The notes under the pieces: generated by a model
Databases searched by the model: none
What the model was told of the DNA's origin: nothing
Seen by the model: the letters and a program-made list of their open reading frames with translations, nothing else
In this document: positions 29,140 to 35,961 of the stretch, in pieces
How positions within the stretch are numbered: the first letter of the stretch is position 1
Layout: each line of letters starts with the position of its first letter
Origin: Paracholeplasma manati
Lineage (GTDB): Bacteria; Bacillota_I; Bacilli_A; Acholeplasmatales; UBA5453
Direction of reading: 5' to 3'
Assembly (NCBI RefSeq): GCF_025742995.1
Contig: NZ_JAOVQM010000001.1
Location: 372,001 to 436,000, forward strand
Length of the DNA: 64,000 nucleotides
Made by a program: the position numbers and the translations under genes

Positions 29140-30426
29140 ATGAATCAAATCAAATGCCCACACTGTGGTCAAGAATTCACACTCAACGATGAAGGTTACT
29201 TAAACATCATCAATCAAGTGAAAACTCAAGAATTCAACCAAGAAATCCATCAACGTTTGGAACAACTCAAGATTCAAAATCAAAAGGATATTGAGATTGA
29301 GAAAACCAGAGTCGAGTCGAGTTTCTTACAAAAACTCTCCCAAAAGGAACAAGAACTTCAGTCACTTAAAGATAAAATCAACAACAGTGAACAAGCGAAA
29401 TCCTTGGCTGTTCTAAGTGCGGAAGGCAAACTAAAAGAACAACTCAAACAACAAGAACTCATCATCCAACAACTCAAATCCAACATCGATTCCGCATTAA
29501 AAGATAAACAACTCGAAACCCAAGCAGCGTTATCTAAGAAGGAACAACAACTTCAAGAACTCACCGCTCGCATTGAATTAGAAAAGAAACAAGCAGAACT
29601 CGAAAAATCATCGATCAAACAACGCTACGATGAACAACTCAAACAAAAAGACGAAGCGATTGCTTATTATAAAGACCTTAAAACCAAATTATCGACCAAA
29701 ATGGTTGGTGAAACCCTAGAACAACACTGTGAATATGAGTTCAACAACCTTCGTGCACTCGCTTTCCCAAGAGCGAGCTTTGGTAAAGACAACGACGCAC
29801 AAAGCGGATCTAAAGGGGATTATATCTTTAGAGAAGTCGATGAAAATGGCGTTGAAATATTGTCCATCATGTTTGAAATGAAAAACGAACAAGATGAAAC
29901 CGCGACTAAAAAGAAAAATGAACACTTCTTAAAAGAATTAGACAAAGACAGAAATGAGAAGAAGTGTGAATACGCCATCCTCGTCTCGTTATTAGAAAGT
30001 GACAATGAACTTTATAATAACGGTATCGTTGACGTCTCACACATCTATCCGAAGATGTATGTCATTAGACCACAATTCTTTATCCCAATGATTACCCTAT
30101 TAAGAAATGCGTCACTAAACGCCCTTAAGTTCAAACAAGAAGCCGCTTTGATGCGTAGACAGAATATTGATATCACCACATTCGAAGACGATTTAAACGC
30201 CTTTAAACAAGCCTTCTCTAAGAACTATGAACTCGCAAGCCGTAAGTTTGGAGACGCCATTGATGAGATTGATAAAACCATCAAATCACTTCAAAAAACT
30301 AAAGAATATCTATTATCTAGTGAAAATAACTTGAGACTTGCGAATGACAAAGCGGATAGTTTAACAGTGAAAAAACTCACCAAGAACAACTTTACGATGA
30401 AGAAAAAATTTGAAGAATTAGAATAG
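29140..30426 (+). CDS. DUF2130 family protein
   Basis: 428 residues. The N-terminus is a half zinc-ribbon (CPHCGQEF), then a long coiled coil (about 25-180), then the DUF2130 domain. Within it, GDYIF with Asp 227 and FEMKNE with Glu 246 and Lys 248 have the spacing of a PD-(D/E)xK nuclease core, followed by a lysine-rich helix ([16 protein letters not shown]). The nuclease idea is inference; the family has no established function that I know. Good ribosome site AAGGGAGGT (29124-29132) and its own terminator. Confidence 0.83.
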   Translation: MNQIKCPHCGQEFTLNDEGYLNIINQVKTQEFNQEIHQRLEQLKIQNQKDIEIEKTRVESSFLQKLSQKEQELQSLKDKINNSEQAKSLAVLSAEGKLKEQLKQQELIIQQLKSNIDSALKDKQLETQAALSKKEQQLQELTARIELEKKQAELEKSSIKQRYDEQLKQKDEAIAYYKDLKTKLSTKMVGETLEQHCEYEFNNLRALAFPRASFGKDNDAQSGSKGDYIFREVDENGVEILSIMFEMKNEQDETATKKKNEHFLKELDKDRNEKKCEYAILVSLLESDNELYNNGIVDVSHIYPKMYVIRPQFFIPMITLLRNASLNALKFKQEAALMRRQNIDITTFEDDLNAFKQAFSKNYELASRKFGDAIDEIDKTIKSLQKTKEYLLSSENNLRLANDKADSLTVKKLTKNNFTMKKKFEELE

Positions 30427-30437
30427 TTTTTAACCTC

Positions 30438-30466
30438 AACCACCTACAAAATATAGGTGGTTTTTT
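30438..30466 (+). terminator. Terminator of the DUF2130 gene
   Basis: AACCACCTA/TAGGTGGTT stem with 7-nt loop and T-run. Confidence 0.9.
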
Positions 30467-30472
30467 CTAGAT

Positions 30473-30511
30473 GTTGAAATTAGAGTACGATTCAGCAGTT
30501 CTAATTTCAAC
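30473..30511. repeat. Perfect 12-bp inverted repeat of unknown role
   Basis: GTTGAAATTAGA (30473-30484) pairs with TCTAATTTCAAC (30500-30511) around a 15-nt loop. It lies between two terminators of convergent genes. TCAG in its loop could instead pair with CTGA just before the TTTTTT at 30521-30526. Confidence 0.6.
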
Positions 30512-30548
30512 AAGTACTGATTTTTTGAAATAAGAACCCCTTTATGTA

Positions 30549-30575
30549 CAAAAAAAGACTTCCGCAGAAGTCTTT
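30549..30575 (-). terminator. Terminator of the RRNPP-type regulator
   Basis: 9-bp stem AAAGACTTC/GAAGTCTTT with a CGCA-type 4-nt loop. The A-run to its left becomes a T-run on the minus strand. Confidence 0.85.
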
Positions 30576-30581
30576 ATAGAT

Positions 30582-31496
30582 TTAATATTTCTTTAACTTA
30601 TTGGCTAATAAGGTTTCAAAATCAAATCTAAAATCTTTTTTAATTAAAGCATTAAAACGGTCATAAGAGCCATTTTCAATTTTGACTTTGGTCGCGTGAT
30701 ATAGCTTTTCAATATATTGGTGTGCTTCCTCTGTTTTACCAAGATTTCGGTGCGCTAGACTTAAGAAGTAGTAGGTTAAGTCCAAATTGAAGTAAGATTC
30801 ATTGAAGTCACAGGCTTTTAATACTTCATTACAAAGTTCAATCACCTTGACATCATCCTTATTCATCCCATACATTTTCGCAACCCCTAAGCTGACACTG
30901 TTCATTTGAAAGAAGTCTTTACTGATGAAGGTATAAGCACCCGTTTTGATGATTTGATATAACTTATCCATGATCGGGAATCGTTCCTCATTAGGGATGA
31001 AGTTTAACAATAAGGATAAACCGACCAATTCAACCCCATTCATCACATCGTGTTTTAAGATATCTGGGTAGTGAATGAGCTCTGCACAAACTTTGGCCAA
31101 ATGCGCATTGGGATATTTCTTTAAGTAATAATCCAGTTGTAGTATGTTTAATTTGAAATAGATTTCGTTATTTTGATCGATCATGACTTCTTTACTCAAG
31201 TCTCGCATCAAGGTTTCTGCTTGATCAAAGTCTCTCGCAATGATTGCGTTACTGAATACATCCAAACGGTTCGCTTGATCGATTCTTTTATGTTCGAGTT
31301 CATAAACCATATAAAGTGGTTCAACACTGACACGGTCACACAGTTCAACAAACATCTTAAATGGCATCTCTGAGGTGCCATACAAATATCTTTTATATTG
31401 ACGCAAAGAAACAACCCCATCGATGAAGTTTAACATCGAGAGGTTTTTTTTCGCTCTAAAGTCGTCGAGTAAAACGCACATTTCTCTTGAAATCAT
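30582..31496 (-). CDS. HTH/TPR transcriptional regulator (RRNPP/Rgg-like)
   Basis: 304 residues. A degenerate XRE-type helix-turn-helix (about 8-60: LDDFRAKKNLSMLNFIDGVVSLRQYKRYL) is followed by a helical TPR-like C-terminal region to the end. That is the layout of RRNPP quorum-sensing receptors (Rgg, PlcR, PrgX). Start ATG 31496 is supported by CGGAGGTG six bases upstream; an in-frame start at 31562 would run through that ribosome site. A short exported peptide gene is divergent to it 87 bp away, the classic arrangement for a peptide pheromone and its receptor. Ligand binding is inferred. Confidence 0.78.
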   Translation of the reverse strand: MISREMCVLLDDFRAKKNLSMLNFIDGVVSLRQYKRYLYGTSEMPFKMFVELCDRVSVEPLYMVYELEHKRIDQANRLDVFSNAIIARDFDQAETLMRDLSKEVMIDQNNEIYFKLNILQLDYYLKKYPNAHLAKVCAELIHYPDILKHDVMNGVELVGLSLLLNFIPNEERFPIMDKLYQIIKTGAYTFISKDFFQMNSVSLGVAKMYGMNKDDVKVIELCNEVLKACDFNESYFNLDLTYYFLSLAHRNLGKTEEAHQYIEKLYHATKVKIENGSYDRFNALIKKDFRFDFETLLANKLKKY

Positions 31497-31517
31497 GGGT
31501 AACACCTCCGAAAGTGT

Positions 31518-31525
31518 CACATGTG
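31518..31525. promoter_or_regulatory. CACATGTG palindrome in divergent promoter region
   Basis: An 8-bp palindrome resembling the CACGTG cores at 31560 and 31580. Candidate site for the adjacent HTH/TPR regulator. Confidence 0.4.
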
Positions 31526-31559
31526 CACTCACGCACCCCCTGAGGTAAACGATATGATT

Positions 31560-31585
31560 CACGTGTCGAGGGAGAAAGACACGTG
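31560..31585 (+). promoter_or_regulatory. Inverted repeat containing ribosome site and start codon of the peptide gene
   Basis: CACGTGTC (31560-31567) and GACACGTG (31578-31585) form a perfect 8-bp stem around loop GAGGGAGAAA, which is the ribosome-binding site; the GTG start (31583-31585) is in the right arm. Each arm contains the palindrome CACGTG. A TATGAT -10-like box (31553-31558) precedes it. It can act as an RNA hairpin limiting translation or as a dimeric DNA operator. Confidence 0.6.
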
Positions 31586-31729
31586 AAAAAGAAAATTATA
31601 GCCATGTTATTACTAGGGTTTGTGTTGGTTGGCTCATTGACAGCTTGGTTGAATAAACCAGTCAATGCAGATCATCCTATCGTATTAGAATACGAAGAAC
31701 CAGACCCAGGTAAAAAAATCGGCGGATAA
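31583..31729 (+). CDS. 48-residue exported signal-peptide-bearing peptide, candidate pheromone precursor
   Basis: GTG start with GAGGGAG (31568-31574) at 8 bp. The product has a basic start (MKKKII), a hydrophobic core (AMLLLGFVLVGSLTAWL) and a likely signal-peptidase site after PVNA, leaving DHPIVLEYEEPDPGKKIGG. Size, export signal and position divergent to an RRNPP-type regulator match PapR/Phr-like pro-peptides. The next gene, 31 bp downstream, is probably co-transcribed. The mature form cannot be predicted; a C-terminal or internal 5-10-mer is usual in the class. Confidence 0.68.
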   Translation: MKKKIIAMLLLGFVLVGSLTAWLNKPVNADHPIVLEYEEPDPGKKIGG

Positions 31730-31760
31730 GTTTTATTTCGAGGATGGAGTGAATTTATTT

Positions 31761-32048
31761 ATGGATTGGACGAAATATCAAATCGAATTGACTGGCATGA
31801 CCAAAACAGTCGAAAATATCACCAAGGACCCCTATATTATAGGATACATGGAAATCCTAAAAAATTCAATCCAAGAGCACGAAGTGAATCTTGTAAACCG
31901 TACTTCTAAGAAGATGGTTGATTGGTATCAAAACCACCTAAATGACATATTAAGTGATCAATTTGTTTATGACAAAGATAATCATAGAAAAACCTTCGCG
32001 CTATTACTAGAACTCTTTACTGAGTCTGAAAAATACGCAGCGAACTAA
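31761..32048 (+). CDS. Small protein of unknown function downstream of the peptide gene
   Basis: 95 residues from ATG 31761 (GGAGTGA at 8 bp; GTG 31749 is an alternative giving 99). Soluble, helical, mixed charge, no motif recognised. Its position 31 bp after the peptide gene and before a terminator makes it a likely output gene of the putative signalling locus. Confidence 0.65.
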   Translation: MDWTKYQIELTGMTKTVENITKDPYIIGYMEILKNSIQEHEVNLVNRTSKKMVDWYQNHLNDILSDQFVYDKDNHRKTFALLLELFTESEKYAAN

Positions 32049-32058
32049 TCCCCGTAAG

Positions 32059-32078
32059 TAAGGCCTCCCACGGCCTTA
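32059..32078 (+). other. Short hairpin before terminator
   Basis: TAAGGCC/GGCCTTA with a 6-nt loop, directly upstream of the terminator at 32085; no T-run. Confidence 0.4.
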
Positions 32079-32084
32079 TGAACT

Positions 32085-32116
32085 ATCCCCACACCTCCCC
32101 ACGTGTGGGGATTTTG
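32085..32116 (+). terminator. Terminator of the peptide operon
   Basis: 10-bp stem ATCCCCACAC/GTGTGGGGAT (32085-32094, 32103-32112), then TTTG. A CACGTG sequence happens to fall at 32100-32105. Confidence 0.8.
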
Positions 32117-32198
32117 TTTAAATTTATAGTGTATTATAATTTTTTTCATGGTAATATTATAATAGTGAAACTCATAATGAAATATAAGGAGATTATTT

Positions 32199-32627
32199 AT
32201 GTCAAGAGAATCTAAGATTTTTTCAGTTAATCGAAAAAGTGAAGTACCGAAGAGAGTCAAAGAGTACGAAGCGTTTGGATGGGAACTACTATCAATTAAT
32301 AACTTAGATGTTTCCATGTCAAGAGAAACTCAAAACAAAGTGTATCATCAATTAGTGAAGTTTGAGTTCGAATATGAAACTTTGCGTGAAGAACAAGAAA
32401 ACTTGTATTGTCCAAAGCCACCGTTCGCATTTAGTTTTATATTATTTTTGTTGTTAGCAGTATTATTTGTTATACCAGGTATTTTGTATTTAATATTATT
32501 CGTATTTTTTAGGGTTTCATACAAAAACGAGTATGAAGAATATGAAAAAAAATATAATTTGTTGGATGAAAAAATTAGAAGAGTATGCGATGATTCTCGA
32601 ACAGTATTCTTCTCTAGAAATGAGTAG
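32199..32627 (+). CDS. Small membrane protein of unknown function
   Basis: 142 residues. A soluble N-terminal segment with coiled-coil tendency (about 1-75) precedes two close hydrophobic helices (about 78-108) and a charged C-terminus. Ribosome site AAGGAGA before ATG. No family recognised. Its last codons lie inside a 46-bp sequence that is duplicated just downstream. Confidence 0.65.
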   Translation: MSRESKIFSVNRKSEVPKRVKEYEAFGWELLSINNLDVSMSRETQNKVYHQLVKFEFEYETLREEQENLYCPKPPFAFSFILFLLLAVLFVIPGILYLILFVFFRVSYKNEYEEYEKKYNLLDEKIRRVCDDSRTVFFSRNE

Positions 32628-32700
32628 TCTCATTTAAAATATAAAGTACAATAACTTCTCTAGAAATGAGTAGTCTCATTTAAAATATAAAGTACAATAA
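32609..32700 (+). repeat. Tandem 46-bp direct duplication
   Basis: Two identical adjacent copies (32609-32654 and 32655-32700). Copy 1 carries the last codons and stop of the upstream gene. Each copy contains the hairpin AAATGAG-TAGT-CTCATTT. The duplication thus doubles a probable 3' hairpin and sits immediately before the next gene, which has no visible ribosome site. Looks recent, since no differences are seen. Confidence 0.9.
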
Positions 32701-32706
32701 TTATAT

Positions 32707-33171
32707 ATGGATAGGAATAGTTTACAAATAAAAACACTCATTTTAAAAATAACAACTGTTCTAGGACTCATGCCCGCAATGCTAGGTGCGTTTTATGTCT
32801 TTCCGATTTGGATCGGCGATGCCTTACTTGAAATAGGCTATAAGCAATTTTATTTGTTATGGGTATTCATCAGCATGTACATCATGGTCATTCCTTATGT
32901 CTATAGCTTATATCTTACCTTTAGATTATTGATTCAAATAGAACAAAAAGAGTACTATACCACTAAAAGTCAACGTTACTTGTCTCAAATAGGCTATTCA
33001 GGTTACACGATTGGCGCGGTTCTATTTTTTGATTTACCGTTTGTTTATGATTTCGCAGACGAAATGGATGCGCCAGGGATTATCTTGGTATTTGGATTCT
33101 TAATGATACTTGCTTTCGCTATCGGAACTTTCTCCATGGTCTTAAAGGAACTGAACGAACAACAATCATAG
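32707..33171 (+). CDS. DUF2975-type membrane protein
   Basis: 154 residues, four predicted membrane helices. The C-terminal part (FADEMDAPGIILVFGFLMILAFAIGTFSMVLKEL) matches the DUF2975 pattern. Members are usually followed by a small YozG-like HTH gene; none is present here. No Shine-Dalgarno sequence precedes ATG 32707, as the 46-bp duplication ends 6 bp upstream, so expression may be altered. Confidence 0.72.
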   Translation: MDRNSLQIKTLILKITTVLGLMPAMLGAFYVFPIWIGDALLEIGYKQFYLLWVFISMYIMVIPYVYSLYLTFRLLIQIEQKEYYTTKSQRYLSQIGYSGYTIGAVLFFDLPFVYDFADEMDAPGIILVFGFLMILAFAIGTFSMVLKELNEQQS

Positions 33172-33195
33172 GGTGACTTTTAGTCATCCTTTTTG
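33170..33195 (+). terminator. Terminator of the DUF2975 gene
   Basis: 9-bp stem AGGGTGACT/AGTCATCCT with a TTT loop and T-run; overlaps the stop codon. Confidence 0.85.
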
Positions 33196-33219
33196 TATAA
33201 TGAAGGGGAGGTAATGACG

Positions 33220-33990
33220 ATGAAATATATAAAAGAATTAAACCTATTAAAAACACATGTGCCAAGAATATATAAAGAGATTGATAGTAACCTAAAAGAG
33301 GTATCCTTCAAATCAGGGGATGAGATTGTTACAACCACCGATCTATATATAGAATCAGAACTCATTAAAGTCATTAAACAAGATTTTCCAAACGATAACT
33401 TCTTGAGTGAAGAATTTCATAAAGATGGTCAATTGGTCAATCGTGCTTGGCTTATTGACCCGATTGACGGGACTTCGAACTACGCTGTGAACTTTGATGC
33501 TTATGTGGTTCAAATCGCTTTATATGACGAAGATGATTTGGCTTTATCCTTTATTTATGTCCCAAGCAATGAGAAAGTCTATTACGCGATTAAAGGTGAA
33601 GGTGCTTATTTGAACGATAGACGTATCCATGTATTAGACAATAAAAAACCATCGAATAAGATGATGTCGATGGTGGGGTATACCAATAAAAACAGTGATA
33701 AAACCTATTATGAAAAACTATTGAAGTTCGCTTTAAAGAATCAAGTTAAATTGCGTATGCTTGGCAGTATTGGATTAGAATTATCCATTACTGCAGAAGG
33801 CATCTTCACCATGTTCTATACCTCGGTTAAGAACTTGTGGGATTTAGGTCCTGGGGTCTTATTATGTCAAGAAGCAGGTGCCCTATTATTCAATGAAACA
33901 GGGAACCCTTATCAATTGGGTGATACCCATTTGTTTGTTGTAAGGTCTCCTGAACACAAACAAAATCTATTACAAGCAATCCAACACTAA
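33220..33990 (+). CDS. Inositol-monophosphatase family phosphatase
   Basis: 256 residues. Metal-binding motifs are complete: SEEF near 63, DPIDGTSN with Asp 80 and Asp 83, and LWDLGPG with Asp 208. This is the lithium-sensitive Mg-dependent sugar-phosphatase family (SuhB, CysQ, FBPase relatives). ATG 33220 is preferred over ATG 33214, as AAGGGGAGGT (33203-33212) is seven bases before the former. Natural substrate not deducible. Single gene with its own terminator. Confidence 0.88.
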   Translation: MKYIKELNLLKTHVPRIYKEIDSNLKEVSFKSGDEIVTTTDLYIESELIKVIKQDFPNDNFLSEEFHKDGQLVNRAWLIDPIDGTSNYAVNFDAYVVQIALYDEDDLALSFIYVPSNEKVYYAIKGEGAYLNDRRIHVLDNKKPSNKMMSMVGYTNKNSDKTYYEKLLKFALKNQVKLRMLGSIGLELSITAEGIFTMFYTSVKNLWDLGPGVLLCQEAGALLFNETGNPYQLGDTHLFVVRSPEHKQNLLQAIQH

Positions 33991-34013
33991 CACGCCAATC
34001 TCGGCGTGTTTTT
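33989..34013 (+). terminator. Terminator of the phosphatase gene
   Basis: 8-bp stem AACACGCC/GGCGTGTT, 6-nt loop, T-rich tail. Confidence 0.88.
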
Positions 34014-34032
34014 ATTTTAAACTAACGGTTTA

Positions 34033-34061
34033 TTGTTTCGGTAAAAACAACCATCTATAAT
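34033..34061 (+). promoter_or_regulatory. Promoter of the DUF2828 leader
   Basis: TTGTTT (34033-34038), 17-bp spacer, TATAAT (34056-34061). Start near 34068 gives a 128-nt untranslated leader. Confidence 0.65.
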
Positions 34062-34067
34062 GAAAGT

Positions 34068-34175
34068 GTAAAGACACTTGCAGCCAACATTACTATTAAA
34101 ATTATAGAGATCAAGGTTCAACCAAAAACAACGTGTCTTGTCGTTTGAGGATATCTATTAGGTATCCTCAAACAC
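34068..34175 (+). ncRNA. Structured leader or Y-RNA-like candidate
   Basis: AAGACAC (34071-34077) can pair with GTGTCTT (34133-34139), a 7-bp stem closing about 55 nt that include a T-loop-like GGTTCAA (34115-34121). It competes with a local AGTGT/ACACT hairpin. An 11-bp hairpin follows (34143-34153 with 34163-34173, loop TCTATTAGG). Size (about 108 nt) and location before a Ro60-like gene recall bacterial Y RNAs, but the arms of a tRNA-like fold are not complete. Confidence 0.4.
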
Positions 34176-34195
34176 CCCCATATACGGAGGTCTTT

Positions 34196-35629
34196 ATGGA
34201 TGCTTTAACGTATTTCACCAATCAATTGAATATCACAGAAACCATGAATGGAGACAAAGCTTTCTATAGCTCAGGCTCACATTGTTTGGACTTGTTTGCT
34301 TTGATTGGTGGCATGAGATACCATGTAGACCAACTATATGCTACGTTCTTGAAAGCCTACTACGAAGACCGTCATATCGCATTAAGGGTTTTATTTTATG
34401 CGAGAGACGTTAAAAGTGGTTTGGGTGAGAGAAGGATTTTCCGTATTCTTCTCAATGGATTGGGTAATTTCTACCCCGAAGTGGCTAGAAAACTACTACC
34501 AATCATTGAGACATACGGTCGATATGATGATTACTTCGCATTCATTGGAACCCCGGTTGAATCCGACGTTATGACCCTTATCGAACAACAATTAAAGGCA
34601 GATTTAGCCAATAAAGAAGCTGGTCAACCAGTCTCATTATTGGCTAAATGGATGCCCTCTATTAACACAAGTAATTCAGAGACAAGAAGGCTTGCGAATG
34701 TAATCTGTGAAGCTTTAAAATTATCAAAAGCAGATTACAGAAAACAATTAACTTATTTAAGAGATGGGTTAATTGTGGAAAACAACTTGAGAACCAAAAC
34801 CCCAGTTGAAGACTATCAATCTGTCCCAACCAAAGCCTTATTTAAGTATAAAAAAGCATTCATTCGAAACGATGCCGATCGATTCAATGCGTTTATTCAA
34901 AATAAAGCACCTAAAAATATGAGCACACTGTATCCTTATGAAATTGTAAGAGATGCGATTGAACAAGATGAAGTCGATGAAACCACCAAAGCCCTCTATC
35001 AAAAACTATGGGACAACTACCCTAGAGTCGATTTGGATGCTCAAACCATTGTGGTACGAGATGGGTCTGTTTCGATGTATGATGGAGGTGCGATTTATGT
35101 CGCCACATCTCTCGCAATCCTCGCCTCTGAGATGCTTACCGGACCATTTAAAAATAAATTTATTACTTTTAGTTCTAGACCACAGCTGGTTACACTAGAC
35201 AAAGGTGATATTTATGATAAAATAATGACAGCTATGCATTACGGAGACTGTTCAAATACCAACATTAAGAAGGTATTTCAATTGATTCTGGATATGGCTA
35301 AGCAAAAAGATGTGAAAGCTGAGGATATGCCAAAGCGAATCTTAATCATCTCCGACATGGAGTTTGATGGAGATACACATGGTATGTCATCCTATGAGTA
35401 TTTCAAAACTGAATATGCTAAAAATGGATACGAATTGCCCGTTGTCGTATTCTGGAATGTTTGCGCAAGACGCGTTCAACTACCTGCCTTAGAACAAGAC
35501 CACGTAATTTTAGTGAGTGGTGCATCACCGCATGTATTTGATAGTATTGCAAAAAATCAATCGATTGACCCTTATGCGTTTATGTTAGAAACCCTTAAGA
35601 AGTATGAGGTGATTGATCAGTTATATTAA
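34196..35629 (+). CDS. DUF2828/TROVE-like protein with vWA domain (Ro60-like)
   Basis: 477 residues. The N-terminal half is helical (SGSHCLDLFALIGGMRYH, ILFYARDVKSGLGERRIFR), resembling TROVE/DUF2828 HEAT-like repeats that bind RNA in Ro60. The C-terminal half is a von Willebrand A fold with MIDAS-type DGSVS (Asp 289, Ser 291, Ser 293) and IISDMEFDG. Start ATG 34196 with ACGGAGGT upstream. By analogy it may bind misfolded or small RNAs; the structured leader ahead of it fits autoregulation or a Y-RNA partner. Function otherwise unproven. Confidence 0.75.
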   Translation: MDALTYFTNQLNITETMNGDKAFYSSGSHCLDLFALIGGMRYHVDQLYATFLKAYYEDRHIALRVLFYARDVKSGLGERRIFRILLNGLGNFYPEVARKLLPIIETYGRYDDYFAFIGTPVESDVMTLIEQQLKADLANKEAGQPVSLLAKWMPSINTSNSETRRLANVICEALKLSKADYRKQLTYLRDGLIVENNLRTKTPVEDYQSVPTKALFKYKKAFIRNDADRFNAFIQNKAPKNMSTLYPYEIVRDAIEQDEVDETTKALYQKLWDNYPRVDLDAQTIVVRDGSVSMYDGGAIYVATSLAILASEMLTGPFKNKFITFSSRPQLVTLDKGDIYDKIMTAMHYGDCSNTNIKKVFQLILDMAKQKDVKAEDMPKRILIISDMEFDGDTHGMSSYEYFKTEYAKNGYELPVVVFWNVCARRVQLPALEQDHVILVSGASPHVFDSIAKNQSIDPYAFMLETLKKYEVIDQLY

Positions 35630-35647
35630 AAGGAAAGGTGAACAGAA

Positions 35648-35878
35648 TTGTCAAAAACATTCCCCAGAATCAACATGAAAGCAACCGGCAAAAACATTGA
35701 ATCACTACGCAAACAAAAGAATCTATCGGTGAAGGAAATTCAAGAAGTCTTTGGATTCGAATCGCCACAAGCCATTTATAAATGGCAATAGGGAGATTCT
35801 CTGCCTTCAATAGATAACTTAGTTGTCTTAGCGACCGTCTTTGAAGTATCCATTGTGAACATCCTAGTCATCGATTAG
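35648..35878 (+). pseudogene. XRE-family HTH gene interrupted by an in-frame TAG
   Basis: From TTG 35648 (AAAGGTGAA upstream) the frame encodes a small XRE regulator: NIESLRKQKNLSVKEIQEVFG, then FESPQAIYKWQ, a TAG at 35789-35791, then GDSLPSIDNLVVLATVFEVSIVNILVID and a final TAG. Related regulators read KWQ-x-GxSLPSIDNL without interruption, so a single base change created the stop. The downstream part is otherwise intact and lacks frameshifts, so the event is recent, or suppression occurs. Confidence 0.8.
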
Positions 35879-35887
35879 GATGTTTTA
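35858..35887 (+). terminator. Terminator overlapping the end of the XRE pseudogene
   Basis: 9-bp stem AACATCCTA/TAGGATGTT followed by TTTATTTTT; includes the gene's final stop. Confidence 0.85.
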
Positions 35888-35961
35888 TTTTTCTCAACAA
35901 AACCAACATAAAAAGGATTACAATATAAATAGATAATCAATTCAATTGGGAGGTTTTTAAC

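Noticed and set aside
34071-34139. tRNA gene
   Set aside because: A 7-bp closing stem and GGTTCAA are present, but no anticodon arm, D-arm or correctly spaced T-stem can be drawn.
35789-35791. Reassigned stop codon (TAG as sense) in this organism
   Set aside because: TAG is used as a normal terminal stop in several intact genes (for example 20445, 32625 and 46218), so a single nonsense mutation is the simpler view.
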